A stretch of DNA of 64,000 bases. It comes from Arthrobacter sp. Hiyo8 (GTDB lineage Bacteria > Actinomycetota > Actinomycetes > Actinomycetales > Micrococcaceae). Numbering within the stretch: position 1 is the first letter of the stretch; the number at the start of each line of letters is the position of its first letter. Below the pieces are notes generated by a model that saw only the letters and a program-made list of their open reading frames with translations, ran no database searches and had not been told where the DNA came from. Below, in pieces: positions 40,208 to 49,975 of the stretch. The position numbers were made by a program, and so were the translations under genes. Where the stretch lies: NCBI GenBank assembly GCA_001549895.1, contig AP014719.1:186001-250000 (forward strand). The letters run 5' to 3'.

Positions 40208-40996
40208 ATGACGCTAGAGACAAACTCGGCAGCCCAAAGCTCAGTTCCGGCCGTCACCAGGGCAATGGCCATACTGGACCTCATCGCAGCTGCCGGCCAA
40301 GCGGGCATGAATGTGCCCGAAATTGCGAAGTCGATGGACCTCGCCAAATCCTCCACAGCCAATATCTGCGCTGCCCTGGAGGGCGAAGGGATGCTCCGGC
40401 GCTCCGACGGCCGGTTCACGCTGGGGCGAAGGATCCTCTCGCTCGCCGGAGACTACCTTCGCTCCGCCGACCACCTTTCCGAGTTCTACGCCCTATGCCG
40501 GCGTTCCCGCCTGATTTCCCGCGAAGCGGCCCGCCTGGCGCTCCTGGATGGAACCGACGTCCTTTACCTGGCGCGCTATGAGGGAACCAACCCGATCAGG
40601 CTTACCGCGAATATCGGCGACCGCTTCCCGGCCCATGTCACGGCCACCGGAAAGGCGGTGCTCTCCACCCTTCCGGACGCCGTGGTGGAGGACCGCTACC
40701 GGGGCAAGACCTTCGTGCCGTTCACCTCGCGCTCCCTAACGAGCATCTCCGAGCTCATGTCCGACCTCGAGAAATCCCGCCACCGCGGCTACTTCATGGA
40801 CGACGAAGAGACCACAATCGGCGTTGTGTGTTTCGCCGTTCCCGTGGTGGACATCCCGGGCGAGCCGGCGCAATTTGCCATCAGCGCGACGCTGCTCAAA
40901 GCCCGCGCCGACGAGCTGGACCACGCGGACATCGTGGAGGAGCTCCAGCAAATCGCACGCGCCCTGGCCAACCCGCTCAGCGCGCACTCCCTCTGA
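40208..40996 (+). CDS. IclR-family transcriptional regulator
   Basis: 262 aa from ATG at 40208, which has AGAGGAACC upstream; an earlier ATG at 40154 lies inside the operator region and is less likely. Winged helix AVTRAMAILDLIAAAGQAGM and DLAKSSTANICAALEGEGML near residues 15-65; effector domain with YLARYEGTNPIRL, HVTATGKAVLSTLP and GYFMDDEETTIGVVCFAVPV. Intact. It probably controls the divergent cyclase operon and, from the shared motif, the ABC operon downstream. Confidence 0.85.
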   Translation: MTLETNSAAQSSVPAVTRAMAILDLIAAAGQAGMNVPEIAKSMDLAKSSTANICAALEGEGMLRRSDGRFTLGRRILSLAGDYLRSADHLSEFYALCRRSRLISREAARLALLDGTDVLYLARYEGTNPIRLTANIGDRFPAHVTATGKAVLSTLPDAVVEDRYRGKTFVPFTSRSLTSISELMSDLEKSRHRGYFMDDEETTIGVVCFAVPVVDIPGEPAQFAISATLLKARADELDHADIVEELQQIARALANPLSAHSL

Positions 40997-41085
40997 GACC
41001 CGCGTTCCCGGGCCAGTGCTGGGTGCGGTCTGCCCCTGCAGACCGCACCCTTTTTGAGTAATGAAGAGTTTCATTCAATCAGCTA

Positions 41086-41124
41086 TTGACCAACAGGCTG
41101 GTTTTAGTACAAGATATTGGTCAA
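41086..41124 (+). promoter_or_regulatory. Operator/promoter region of the sugar-acid ABC operon
   Basis: TTGACCAA (41086-41093) and TTGGTCAA (41117-41124) are perfect complementary arms 23 nt apart. Inside is AAGATATTGG, the reverse of CCAATATCTT, also present before the IclR gene. It lies 59 nt upstream of the ATPase start. Confidence 0.5.
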
Positions 41125-41182
41125 GCAGGTCATTGGTGACCACCCAGAAATTTACGCAGCACTGGGGCTGCAAGGAGCGAAC

Positions 41183-42688
41183 ATGGGACTCAACCCACCT
41201 CCCGCGGAACCGCTGATCCAGATTGAACACCTATCCAAGCGGTTCGGAGTCAACGCGGCTCTGCAGGACGTCAACCTCACCCTGGATGCGGGGAGCATCC
41301 ACGCGCTGCTGGGCCAGAACGGTGCCGGCAAGTCCACACTGATCAAGATCCTCTCCGGGCTGTATTCGCCCACCAGCGGCCAGATCACGGTCGCCGGGCA
41401 CGCGTTAGGCACACCGGAGGCGACAGCGAACATGGCCTTCATCCACCAGGACCTTGGCCTGGTGGACACCATGACGATCGCGGAAAACATCGCCCTCGGC
41501 ACGGGTTTCGGGCGCACCGGCGGATTCATCTCCTGGCGGCAGGTCCGCGACAACGCCGCCGAGGCATTGCAGACTGTCGCCTCCCACCTCGAGCCGGACC
41601 GGTATGTCTCGGAGCTGAGCAGGGCGGACAAGTCCCTGGTTGCCATCGCCCGTGCCCTGGCCTCGAACGCTTCGGTCATTGTCCTCGATGAACCTACGGC
41701 AAGCCTGCCCGCAGCGGATTCCCGCAGGCTCTTCGATGTTCTTGAGAAACTTCGCAGCCAGGGCCACGGGCTGCTCTATGTCAGCCACAGGCTCGATGAG
41801 GTCTTCGCCATCTCGGACACCGTCACGGTGCTGCGGGACGGCCGGCTCATCCACAGCGGACCCATCGCCCAGAAGACACCCCGCGAACTCGTGGTGGACA
41901 TCGTTGGCCACAAACCGCTCAGCTACACCTCGAGCAGCGGAGTGCAGCAGGACACCCGGCGACTGGAAGTGCTCGAACTGGCCACCGCACAGACCCGCCC
42001 CGTCTCCTTCTCCGTCCACGCCGGAGAAGTAGTGGGCATGGTGGGGCTCACCGGAGCCGGACACATGGAACTGGGACGGGCCCTGGCCGGAGCCCGCAGG
42101 ATCACCTCCGGCACCGTCAAGCTCGACTCGGAGGACTACAAGCCCGCACGCCGACTGATGCGGTGGACTCGGGCGTAGGATTCGTCACGAGCAACCGGAT
42201 GGACGAGGGGTGCGCCCCCGAGCTGACACTGCGGGAAAACTTCCTGCCGAATCCCGGCATCCGCTCCAGGAACCCTTTCGCCTGGACCAGCCCCAAAGCC
42301 GAACGCAAACTCGCCCGCAAACTCGTGGACCAGTACGGCGTCCGGCCGCTTTGACGGAAGTGGCCATCGCCACCCTCTCCGGAGGAAACCAGCAAAAAAT
42401 CATGATCGGCCGCTGGCTAAGCACCCGCCGGAAACTCATCATCCTGGAGGAACCCACCGCGGGGTCGACGTCGGCGCCAAAGCGGACATTTACACCCTGC
42501 TGGAAGAGTCCCTCGCGGCCGGGCTGGCCGTACTGATGATTTCAACCGACTTCGAAGAAGTCGCCAACGTCTGCCACCGGGCACTCGTTTTTGTCCAAGG
42601 AACCGTCACCGCGGAGCTATCCGGCGCTGACCTCACCATCGCAAACCTCACTGCGGCTGCCTCCGGTGCTGCTCTCACTTCGGAGTAA
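41183..42688 (+). pseudogene. Ribose-type (RbsA-like) sugar ABC transporter ATPase, frameshifted
   Basis: Double-cassette ATPase of about 500 codons. First cassette: ALLGQNGAGKSTLIK, FIHQDLGLVDTMTI, a weak signature SELSRADKSLVAIARAL and VIVLDEPTASLP. Second cassette: [51 protein letters not shown] and [13 protein letters not shown] at 41183 follows AAGGAG. Breaks near 42155, 42350 and 42465; the latter two are one missing G each. It powers the permease downstream. First gene of the operon. Confidence 0.82.
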
Positions 42689-42695
42689 TCCTCAC

Positions 42696-43804
42696 ATGAA
42701 CCAGATGAAAACCAGCCGCCAGGGCGGCGTCGCCCACCTCCTCGGACCCTACGGACTCGTAGTGATCCTCGTGGTGCTGTTCGCGGTATTTGCCCTGATC
42801 CTGCCGCAGACCTTCCTCTCCGGCCGCAACTTCAACGCCATCCTCAGCAACCAGGCCATCCCCGCGCTGCTGGCCCTGGGCGCCATGATCCCGATCGCCA
42901 CCGGAAAGTTCGACCTGTCCATCGGCTACGGACTCGGGCTCTCCCACGTGATCGTCCTCAAACTCATCGTCGACGGCCACGTACCCTGGGGCATCGCCGC
43001 CCTCGCGGCCATCGCCGCCATGGCAGTGGTAGGCATCATCAACGGCCTCCTGGTCGAATTCGGCCAGATCGACTCCTTCGTGGCCACCCTGGGCACCGGA
43101 ACCGTGCTCTACTCCATCACCGGCGCCATCACCAACGGCGCCCGCGTCGTTCCGGGAGACGCCGGACTGCCCGCATCCTTCAAAGACCTCTACGACTCCA
43201 AGATCGCCGGCGTCCCGATCGTTGCCGTATACCTGCTGATCGTCGCCGTGATCCTCTGGGTCCTGTTCGAACGCCTCCCGCTCGGCCGGTACTTCTACGT
43301 GCTTGGCTCAAATCCCCGGCCGCCGCACTGATGGGCATCCCCACCAAGCGGTATTCCATCTATGCCTTTTCCTTCTCCGCCGTGGTCACAGGAGTTGCCG
43401 GGGTACTGCTGGCGTCACAGCAGCAGATCGGAAACCCCAGCGTCGGGATGGACTACCTCCTCCCCGCCTTCGTCGGAGCGCTCCTGGGAGCCACCGCCAT
43501 CAAACCCGGACGCGCCAATGTGATCGGCACGCTCGTAGCGGTCATCACCCTGGCGATCGGCCTTGCCGGCATCTCCCAGCTGGGCGCCCAGTTCTGGGTC
43601 ACCCCGCTCTTCAACGGCGTCACCCTGCTGATCGCCGTCGGCCTGGCAGGCTACTCCGCCCGCCGCAAGCTCCGCGCCGGCGCGGTCGCTGCCCCGCCGC
43701 CCACCATCCCCACCGCAGGCGAACCCGCCGCGGACGACGCCGGACCCTCATCTCCCGCCGGACCCGGAACTCCCGCAGCACTACCGGCCACCACTGCCCG
43801 CTGA
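42696..43804 (+). pseudogene. Ribose-type (RbsC-like) ABC transporter permease, one frameshift
   Basis: Eight to ten hydrophobic helices, with the family motif MIPIATGKFDLSIGYGLGLSHV and INGLLVEFGQIDSFVATLGTGTVLYSI. Near 43315 a missing G breaks it after LGSNPR; the repaired frame continues AAALMGIPTKRYSIYAFSFSAVVTG. The C-terminus has an unusual ~45-residue Pro/Ala-rich tail after the last helix. Imports the operon's sugar acid. Confidence 0.8.
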
Positions 43805-43887
43805 CACCGGGCCTGCAGCCTCCACAACCGTTCCGCCTGCTCCACGCACCACCCCTGACGATTCCCCCTGACTGAAAGGCTTCAACG

Positions 43888-45026
43888 ATGAACCACTCCG
43901 CCCCCCGACTCCTGCTCGCAGCCGGCGCTATCATGGCCCTGGGACTCACCGCCTGCACCAGCGGCTCCTCCGAATCCGCGGCCAGTGCAGCCGCCACGGG
44001 AGCCAGCGGCTGCGCCGGCGTGGTCGCCGCCGCCCAGAAAGCCCTGGCAACCGCGTCCAAGACCGACGCTCCGTGGGACGGACCCACCACGGGCCCGAAG
44101 GCCGCTACCGGAAAGACCCTGGTCTACGTGGCCCAGTCGATGACCAACCCCGGCGTCGCCGGTGTGGCGAAAGGTCTTCAGGAGGCAGCCGCGGCGATCG
44201 GCTGGAACGTCAAGGTCATCGACGGGCTGGGCACCCCGGCCGGGATCCAGAGCGCTTTCAGCCAGGCACTGACCACCAAACCCGACGGCATCGTGATCGG
44301 CGGGTTCGACCCCAAGACCACCGCAGCCCAGGTCGCCGAGGCCAACGCCGCCAAGATCCCGCTGGCCGCGTGGCAGGCACTCTCCACCCCGGCCCAGCAC
44401 CGACCCGCAACTGTTCACCAACATCACCACCAAAGTCGAGGACGTCGCGAAGATCAGCGCCGACTATGTGATCGCCAAATCGAACGGCAACGCCGGCGTC
44501 GTCATCTTCACCGATTCCTCCATCCCCTTCGCCGAGGGCAAATCCCAGATGATCAAGAAGGAACTCGAAACCTGCTCCGGGGTCAAGGTCCTGGACTACG
44601 ACAACGTCCCGCTCTCGGACGTCAGCGCCCGGATGCCGCAGGAAGTGTCCTCGCTGCTGAGCAAATTCAATAATTCCTGGACCTATTCGGTGGCCATCAA
44701 CGACGTCTACTACGAAAACGCGGCCGCGGCCTTGCGTGCCGGCGGCGTGAACGCCAGCGGGCCCCTTCAACGTGGGCGCCGGTGACGGCGACTCCTCCGC
44801 GCTGCAGCGGATCAAGGCCGGCGAGTACCAGACCGCCACCGTTCCCTCACCGCTGAAGTCAGAGGGATGGCAGATCGTGGACGAACTCAACCGGGCCTTC
44901 AACAACCAGCCCGCCAGCGGCTACGTCCCGCAGATCCACGTCTCCACCAAGGACAACACCACGGCCACCGATGCCTGGGATCCGACAGGCTACCAGGACG
45001 CGTACCGCAAGATCTGGGGCAAATAA
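43888..45026 (+). pseudogene. Ribose-type ABC substrate-binding lipoprotein, frameshifted
   Basis: Signal peptide with lipobox LTAC near residue 23. Type I periplasmic-binding fold: TLVYVAQSMTNPGVAGVAKG, IQSAFSQALTTKPDGIVIGGFD, KISADYVIAKSNGNAGVVIFTD, YSVAINDVYYENAAAALRAGG and a final GWQIVDELNRAFNNQPASGYVPQ. Frame breaks near 44390 and 44762. AAAGG lies before the ATG. It is the capture protein for the transporter; the ligand is likely a hexonate such as idonate, inferred from the enzymes downstream. Confidence 0.78.
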
Positions 45027-45110
45027 TCCCGGCCTCAAAGCCCACCCGGCACATACAGGCCCCACCACCCAGAGCACATACGGGCCCGGCCCGGGAACCA
45101 AGGTTGGAAA

Positions 45111-46096
45111 TTGAACAACGAGAACAACCCCCGCGCCTCCGGCCCGGCGAAGACCACCCTCATTCCCCGCAGTGCCGGCTTCGTCGGGCTGGGGCTGATG
45201 GGTGCACCCATGGCAGCCAACCTGCTCAACGCCGGATGGAAGGTCACCGCATGGAACCGCTCCACGGCCGCCGTCGAGGATTTCATCCGCCTCGGCGGAT
45301 CCAGCACCAAGAACGTCGCGGCCCTCCGGGACGAACCGGTCATCATCTTCATGCTCCCTGACCTGTCCTTCATCGAGGACGCCTCCACCGGCCTGCTGGA
45401 CGAATGGCGGTTGATGCCGCCCCGGCCGGGAACGCTCGTTGTGGTGATGAGCAGCGTGTCCCCGGTCGCCGTCCGGGCCTTCGGGCAGGCCGTCGCCGAA
45501 GCCAGCGAAGGGAACGCTTCCGTCATCGATGCCCCGGTCAGCGGAGGCAGGGAAGGAGCCCAACAAGGGACCCTGGCCATCATGGCCGGCGGACCCGACG
45601 AGGACTTCAGGCGGCTCCTGCCGGCATTCGAGACCATGGGAACCACGGTACGGCGCCTCGGGGAACTGGGGCCGGATCCCTGGCCAAAGCGTGCAACCAG
45701 TTGATCGTCGGGACCACGACGGCGGCACTCGCCGAGGCCGCTGAACTCGCCGAACGCTCAGGCATGGACGTCGAAACCCTGTTCGAGGTCTTGGCCGGCG
45801 GACTCGCCGGAAGCCGGGTCCTGGAGATTGTCGGACCCCGGCTGGCAGCCAAGGATTACGCGCCCACGGGTCCGGCGAAGTTCATGCACAAGGACCTCAA
45901 GTTCGTGCTCGAAAGTGCTGAAGCGGCCGGTGCCGCCGTTCCGATGGCGACTGCCGGCGTCGAACTCTACCGCGAACTGATTGATCAGGGCCTAGGCGAG
46001 AAGGACCTCGCAGTTGTCCGCCAGGCCATTGCAATCCTTGGTGACAGCCGCGCCGCCGCGGGCGGGATCGCCACCGTTCAGGAGTCAACGCCATGA
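45111..46096 (+). pseudogene. Beta-hydroxyacid dehydrogenase (HIBADH/GarR-like), one frameshift
   Basis: NAD(P)-dependent dehydrogenase. Start is TTG at 45111 with AAGG upstream. Rossmann motif GFVGLGLMGAPMAANL, substrate motif DAPVSGGREGAQQGTLAIMAGG, catalytic Lys in GSLAKACNQLIVG and C-terminal KDLKFVLESA. A missing base near 45675 breaks it after RRLGELG. About 328 aa, slightly long for the family because of a ~20-residue N-terminal extension. Its TGA overlaps the SDR ATG. Its role in the idonate/gluconate route is unclear; tartronate semialdehyde or a keto-gluconate may be the substrate. Confidence 0.78.
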
Positions 46097-46862
46097 AATC
46101 CCTGTTTGATCTCACCGGGCGCGTTGCGCTCGTGACCGGATCCAGCCGCGGCATCGGCAACGCGCTAGCCCGCGGATTGGCTGACGCCGGTGCCACCGTT
46201 GTCCTCAACGGCATCAACACGGAACGCCTCAAGGACGCGGAAGCCGCCATGGCAGCGGACTTCGGGCCCGGCCGCATCCATAGTTGCGCGTTCGACGTCA
46301 CCAGCGACACGGAAGCGGCCCGCGGAATTGCCTGGGTCGAGGAGAACGTCGGCCCCCTCGATATCCTCGTCAACAACGCGGGAATCCAGCACCGCGTCCC
46401 GATGCTGGACCTGGATGTGAAGGACTGGGAGCGGGTCATCACCACCGACCTGACGAGCGCTTTCCTCGTGGGACGTGAAGCCGCCCGTCACATGATCCCC
46501 GGGGCCGGGGCAAGATCATCAACATCTGCTCCGTGCAGACGGACCTGGCACGCCCCACGATCGCCCCCTATGTCGCCGCCAAGGGTGGACTGCGGAACCT
46601 GACACGCGCCATGACCGCCGAATGGGCAGCCTCCGGCCTTCAGATCAACGGGATCGCTCCGGGTTACATCCACACCGAAATGACCCAGAACCTCGTGGAC
46701 GATCCCGACTTCAACTCCTGGATCCTGGGCCGGACGCCTGCCCACCGGTGGGGCACCGTGGCGGATCTCGCTGGTCCGGCGGTCTGGCTTGCCTCCGAGG
46801 CTTCGAACTTCGTCAACGGCCAGACGATCTTCGTCGACGGCGGAATGACGGTGGTCGTCTAA
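46093..46862 (+). pseudogene. idnO: Short-chain dehydrogenase, gluconate 5-dehydrogenase-like, one frameshift
   Basis: Converts 5-ketogluconate to gluconate if it follows the IdnO precedent. NAD(P) motif VTGSSRGIGNALARGLADAGA, NNAGIQHRVPMLDLDVKDW, catalytic Ser in ICSVQTDLARPTIAPYVAAKGG with Tyr and Lys, and INGIAPGYIHTEMT. One base is missing near 46510 (GAG to GKIINICS). The N-terminal LFDLTGRVALVTG is typical of gluconate 5-dehydrogenases. Overlaps both neighbours by a few bases. Confidence 0.8.
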
Positions 46863-47947
46863 TGAGCGCTTTCCAGCTTCCCCAGTCTTCACCCGCGGTT
46901 GTGGCGCACGCCGCCGGTGACCTTCGCATCGAGGACATAGCCCTCGTTGTTCCCACCCCCGACCAGGCCGTCGTCGAGATCGCCTACGGTGGCATCTGTG
47001 GCTCGGACCTGCACTACTGGCTCCATGGCGCGGCGGGGGAATCGATCCTCAAGGCCCCGATGGTGCTCGGTCACGAAATCGTCGGCACAGTTGTCCAGCA
47101 GGCCGCGGACGGCAGCGGTCCGGCCGCCGGAACCGCCGTCGCCGTCCACCCCGCGACCCCCGCCCCGGGTGCCGCCAAGTATCCGGAAGACCGGCCCAAC
47201 CTCTCCCCGGGCTGCACCTACCTCGGCAGCGCAGCACGGTACCCGCACACGGACGGCGCCTTCAGCCGCTACGCCACCCTGCCCTCCCGCATGCTCCGGG
47301 CCCTTCCGGCCACGCTGGACTTGCGCACCGCGGCGCTTGTGGAGCCTGCCAGCGTTGCCTGGCACGCCGTCGCCCGAGCAGGGAACGTGGCCGGAAAGAC
47401 GGCGCTGGTGATCGGAAGCGGTCCGATCGGCGCGCTGGCTGTTGCTGTCCTCAAGCGCGCAGGGGCAACACGGATCGTTGCCGTCGACATGCACGACAAG
47501 CCTCTTGAGATCGCGCGCGCAGTGGGCGCCGACGAGGTCCTCAAGGGCGATGACGCCGAGGCAATCGCCGCCGTGGAAGCCGACGTCGTCATCGAGTCCT
47601 CCGGCAGCCACTTCGGACTCGCATCGGCCATCAAGGGCGCCGTCCGCGGCGGGAAAGTGGTCATGGTCGGGCTGCTGCCCTCAGGACCGCAGCCGGTCTT
47701 CATTTCGTTGGCCATCACCCGCGAGCTCGAACTGCTCGGTTCCTTCCGATTCAACAACGAGATCGACGAGGTCATTGCCGCCCTCGCGGACGGTTCGCTC
47801 TACGTGGACCCGGTCGTGACCCACGAATTCACGCTGGACCGTGGACTGGAGGCCTTCGAGGTGGCCAGGAACCCGGCCGAATCCGGGAAAGTCCTGCTCA
47901 GTTTTGAGCCGGCTGGTTCAAGACCTGCGCCGGAAGCGGTCCTCTGA
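46862..47947 (+). CDS. idnD: L-idonate 5-dehydrogenase-like medium-chain dehydrogenase
   Basis: 361 aa, intact. Oxidises L-idonate to 5-ketogluconate by family precedent. Catalytic-zinc region GGICGSDLHYWLHG and VLGHEIVGTV; Rossmann motif ALVIGSGPIGALAVAVLKRAGA. FLGSA...PHxDGAF-type motif appears as YLGSAARYPHTDGAFSRY, matching IdnD. Oddly, the structural-zinc loop that normally holds four cysteines reads VHPATPAPGAAKYPEDR with only one Cys left nearby, so the structural zinc is probably absent. ATG overlaps the SDR stop (TAATG); its TGA overlaps the kinase ATG. Confidence 0.82.
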   Translation: MSAFQLPQSSPAVVAHAAGDLRIEDIALVVPTPDQAVVEIAYGGICGSDLHYWLHGAAGESILKAPMVLGHEIVGTVVQQAADGSGPAAGTAVAVHPATPAPGAAKYPEDRPNLSPGCTYLGSAARYPHTDGAFSRYATLPSRMLRALPATLDLRTAALVEPASVAWHAVARAGNVAGKTALVIGSGPIGALAVAVLKRAGATRIVAVDMHDKPLEIARAVGADEVLKGDDAEAIAAVEADVVIESSGSHFGLASAIKGAVRGGKVVMVGLLPSGPQPVFISLAITRELELLGSFRFNNEIDEVIAALADGSLYVDPVVTHEFTLDRGLEAFEVARNPAESGKVLLSFEPAGSRPAPEAVL

Positions 47948-48477
47948 TGGCGGGCCTCCGTCCGATGGCCATCATGGGCGTGTCCGGAAGCGGCAAGACG
48001 GTACTGGGACAAGCCTTGGGAAAGAGGCTCGGCATACCTTTCATCGACGCGGACGACCTCCACCCGGCGTCGAACAAAGCCCTGATGGCGGCGGGTATCC
48101 CTCTAACCGATGCCGACAGGATCCCGTGGCTGAACGTGGTTGCCGCCACCATCGCCAAGGGCGTCAGCGAGAACCAGCCCAGCGTCGTGGCCTGCTCGGC
48201 CCTCAAACGCACGTACAGGGACCTGCTCCGGACCCAGGTGTCCGATCTGCTCCTGATCTACATCGACGGTGCGGCCGAAGTCATCGCCCGGAGGCTGGAA
48301 GACCGCGAGCACGAATACATGCCCGCGAGTCTGTTGGCCTCGCAGATCGCCACGCTGGAGCAGCCTGAAGCCGACGAAGCCTACATACGGGTTCCTGCGG
48401 AGCTTACGGTGGAAGAGTCGGCGGACCTGATCCTGGGCACGCTCCACCTTTCACTCGCCGCACCACGCGCTGACTGA
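47947..48477 (+). CDS. gntK: Gluconokinase
   Basis: 176 aa, intact. ATP-dependent phosphorylation of gluconate to 6-phosphogluconate. P-loop MGVSGSGKTVLGQAL near residue 10, IDADDLHPASNKALMAAGIPLTDADRIPWL (GntK signature), VVACSALKRTYRDLLR and REHEYMPASLLASQIATLE. The normal thermoresistant gluconokinase size. Coupled to idnD by an overlapping TGATG. Confidence 0.9.
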   Translation: MAGLRPMAIMGVSGSGKTVLGQALGKRLGIPFIDADDLHPASNKALMAAGIPLTDADRIPWLNVVAATIAKGVSENQPSVVACSALKRTYRDLLRTQVSDLLLIYIDGAAEVIARRLEDREHEYMPASLLASQIATLEQPEADEAYIRVPAELTVEESADLILGTLHLSLAAPRAD

Positions 48478-48494
48478 AGGACCCTGATCAAGCA

Positions 48495-49486
48495 GTGGGC
48501 CGGGCCGAGGAAGACCTTCACGACCAACTCCTGCAACGCATCGCCCACCACTACTTTGTCGGGGCATGCTGCAGAGCGACATCGCCGCAGTCGAACACCT
48601 CTCCCGGCCCAGCGTCTCCCGCCTGCTGACGGAAGCCCGCGAACGCGGCGTTGTCCAATTCAGGATCGGCCCGCCCGTGGATCGTGTGCCTGAGCTGGAG
48701 ACGGAACTGCAGCGCCGGGCACCCCTTCACGCCTGCATCGTCTCGACGGGCAAACCCCGGGCACTCTACGCAAACTCAAGCAGGCTCGGCTACGTCGCGG
48801 CACGCTACCTTGAATCCCAGCTCTCCCATGTCAGACTCCTTGGTGTCGCCTCGAGTCGGTCGCTGTCCGGCGTTGTTGAGTCGATGGTCCAGGCGCATAG
48901 GCGGGACCTCACGGTCATTGACCTGCTGGGGTGTCTCCCGGGCGGACGGGCAGACAGGGACGCCGTACCGGGAGTGCGAGTGTGGACGGCGGTGGTCCGA
49001 ACACCGCCCGGCTCATTGCCGCGTGGCTTGGTGCCTCTTTTCGGGCGCTACCGGCACCATTCGTGCACAAGACAGCTTCCTCGCTCGAGGCCGCCCTGAG
49101 CGCGGCCGTGGTCCGGGAAACCTTGGAACTGGGCCCGCACAGCGAACTGGCTCTGGTGGGGTCGGCTCGATGAAACGCTTCGACGGTACCGGCGCCTATA
49201 GTCCCATCCCCGTCAAGGAACTGGACGAACTCGAGACCCGAGGTGCCGTAGGCCACCTGTGCGGCCATTTCCTGCGGGAAGACGGTTCCGTTCTTGAACC
49301 ATCCGGCGGCCCCTTCCTGCTCGGAATAGCGGCCGATGCGCTGCGGCAAATCCCGCAACGGCTCGCCGTAGCCGCCGGCTGGAACAAGGTCCGCCCCATC
49401 GCCGCAGCCATTCGGGCGGCCTCATCTCCGAACTCGTCACAGATCAGGCAACCGCCGCCTCCTTGGTCCGGCTGCTCCATCCCTGA
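48495..49486 (+). pseudogene. SorC-family sugar-binding transcriptional regulator, frameshifted
   Basis: Starts at GTG 48495. HTH: LLQRIAHHYFVGGMLQSDIAAVEHLSRPSVSRLLTEARERG. The sugar-binding domain follows: ELETELQRRAPLHACIV, LGYVAARYLESQL, VRLLGVASSRSLSGVVE, and after several breaks (near 48565, 48945, 49165, 49410) GHLCGHFLREDGS and ISELVTDQATAASLVRLL. Last gene of the sugar-acid operon and its likely regulator, with a phosphorylated sugar or gluconate as effector. Confidence 0.72.
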
Positions 49487-49794
49487 GACATCCCGGGCTG
49501 GTTCCCGAGGGCTTCCGCCGTGGTGTGGAAAGAAATGCAACCCGTGTTCCCAGAAGGCCGATAAAAACGGATCTCTATATGTCATTCGTGCTCGAACGCG
49601 GGCAGAACAGCAACCAATGTTTCGGTCATCATGACCCATATCAGTTTTCTGAAGTACCCGTGCGTGGGTTCGGTCACCGCCGTGGATGCTCCACCGGTTG
49701 TACTCGATCGCGCCCAAGGTATCGGCTGCTGCCTGAACAGGTGGCAGCTGTTCGTGTTTGCGCACGATCTATTGAAGAGGTCTAACCGTGTTGT

Positions 49795-49844
49795 TTCCCA
49801 GCCCGAGGGCTCGGCAGGTGCAGCCTGATCCCTCGGGCTGGGAA
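49795..49844. terminator. Perfect 15-bp hairpin after the sugar-acid operon
   Basis: TTCCCAGCCCGAGGG and CCCTCGGGCTGGGAA are exact complements with a 20-nt loop. First of two adjacent hairpins between convergent transcription units. Confidence 0.6.
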
Positions 49845-49845
49845 C

Positions 49846-49888
49846 ATGATCCTGGCCGGGACGGTGGCGAGTCCCCGGCCAGGATCAT
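49846..49888. terminator. Second perfect 15-bp hairpin, immediately adjacent
   Basis: ATGATCCTGGCCGGG and CCCGGCCAGGATCAT are exact complements with a 13-nt loop. It begins one base after the first hairpin and would serve the MFS gene on the other strand. Confidence 0.6.
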
Positions 49889-49975
49889 GGTTGTCGCCGT
49901 TGTCCCGGGAATCGATCCGGCGCCCGTCGCGACCCCTATGCTGCGCTTCTCGTTCCGTTTCCGCAGCGGCCCGGC

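Noticed and set aside
41405..42064. 219-codon minus-strand frame over the RbsA-like gene
   Set aside because: Shadow of the ABC ATPase.
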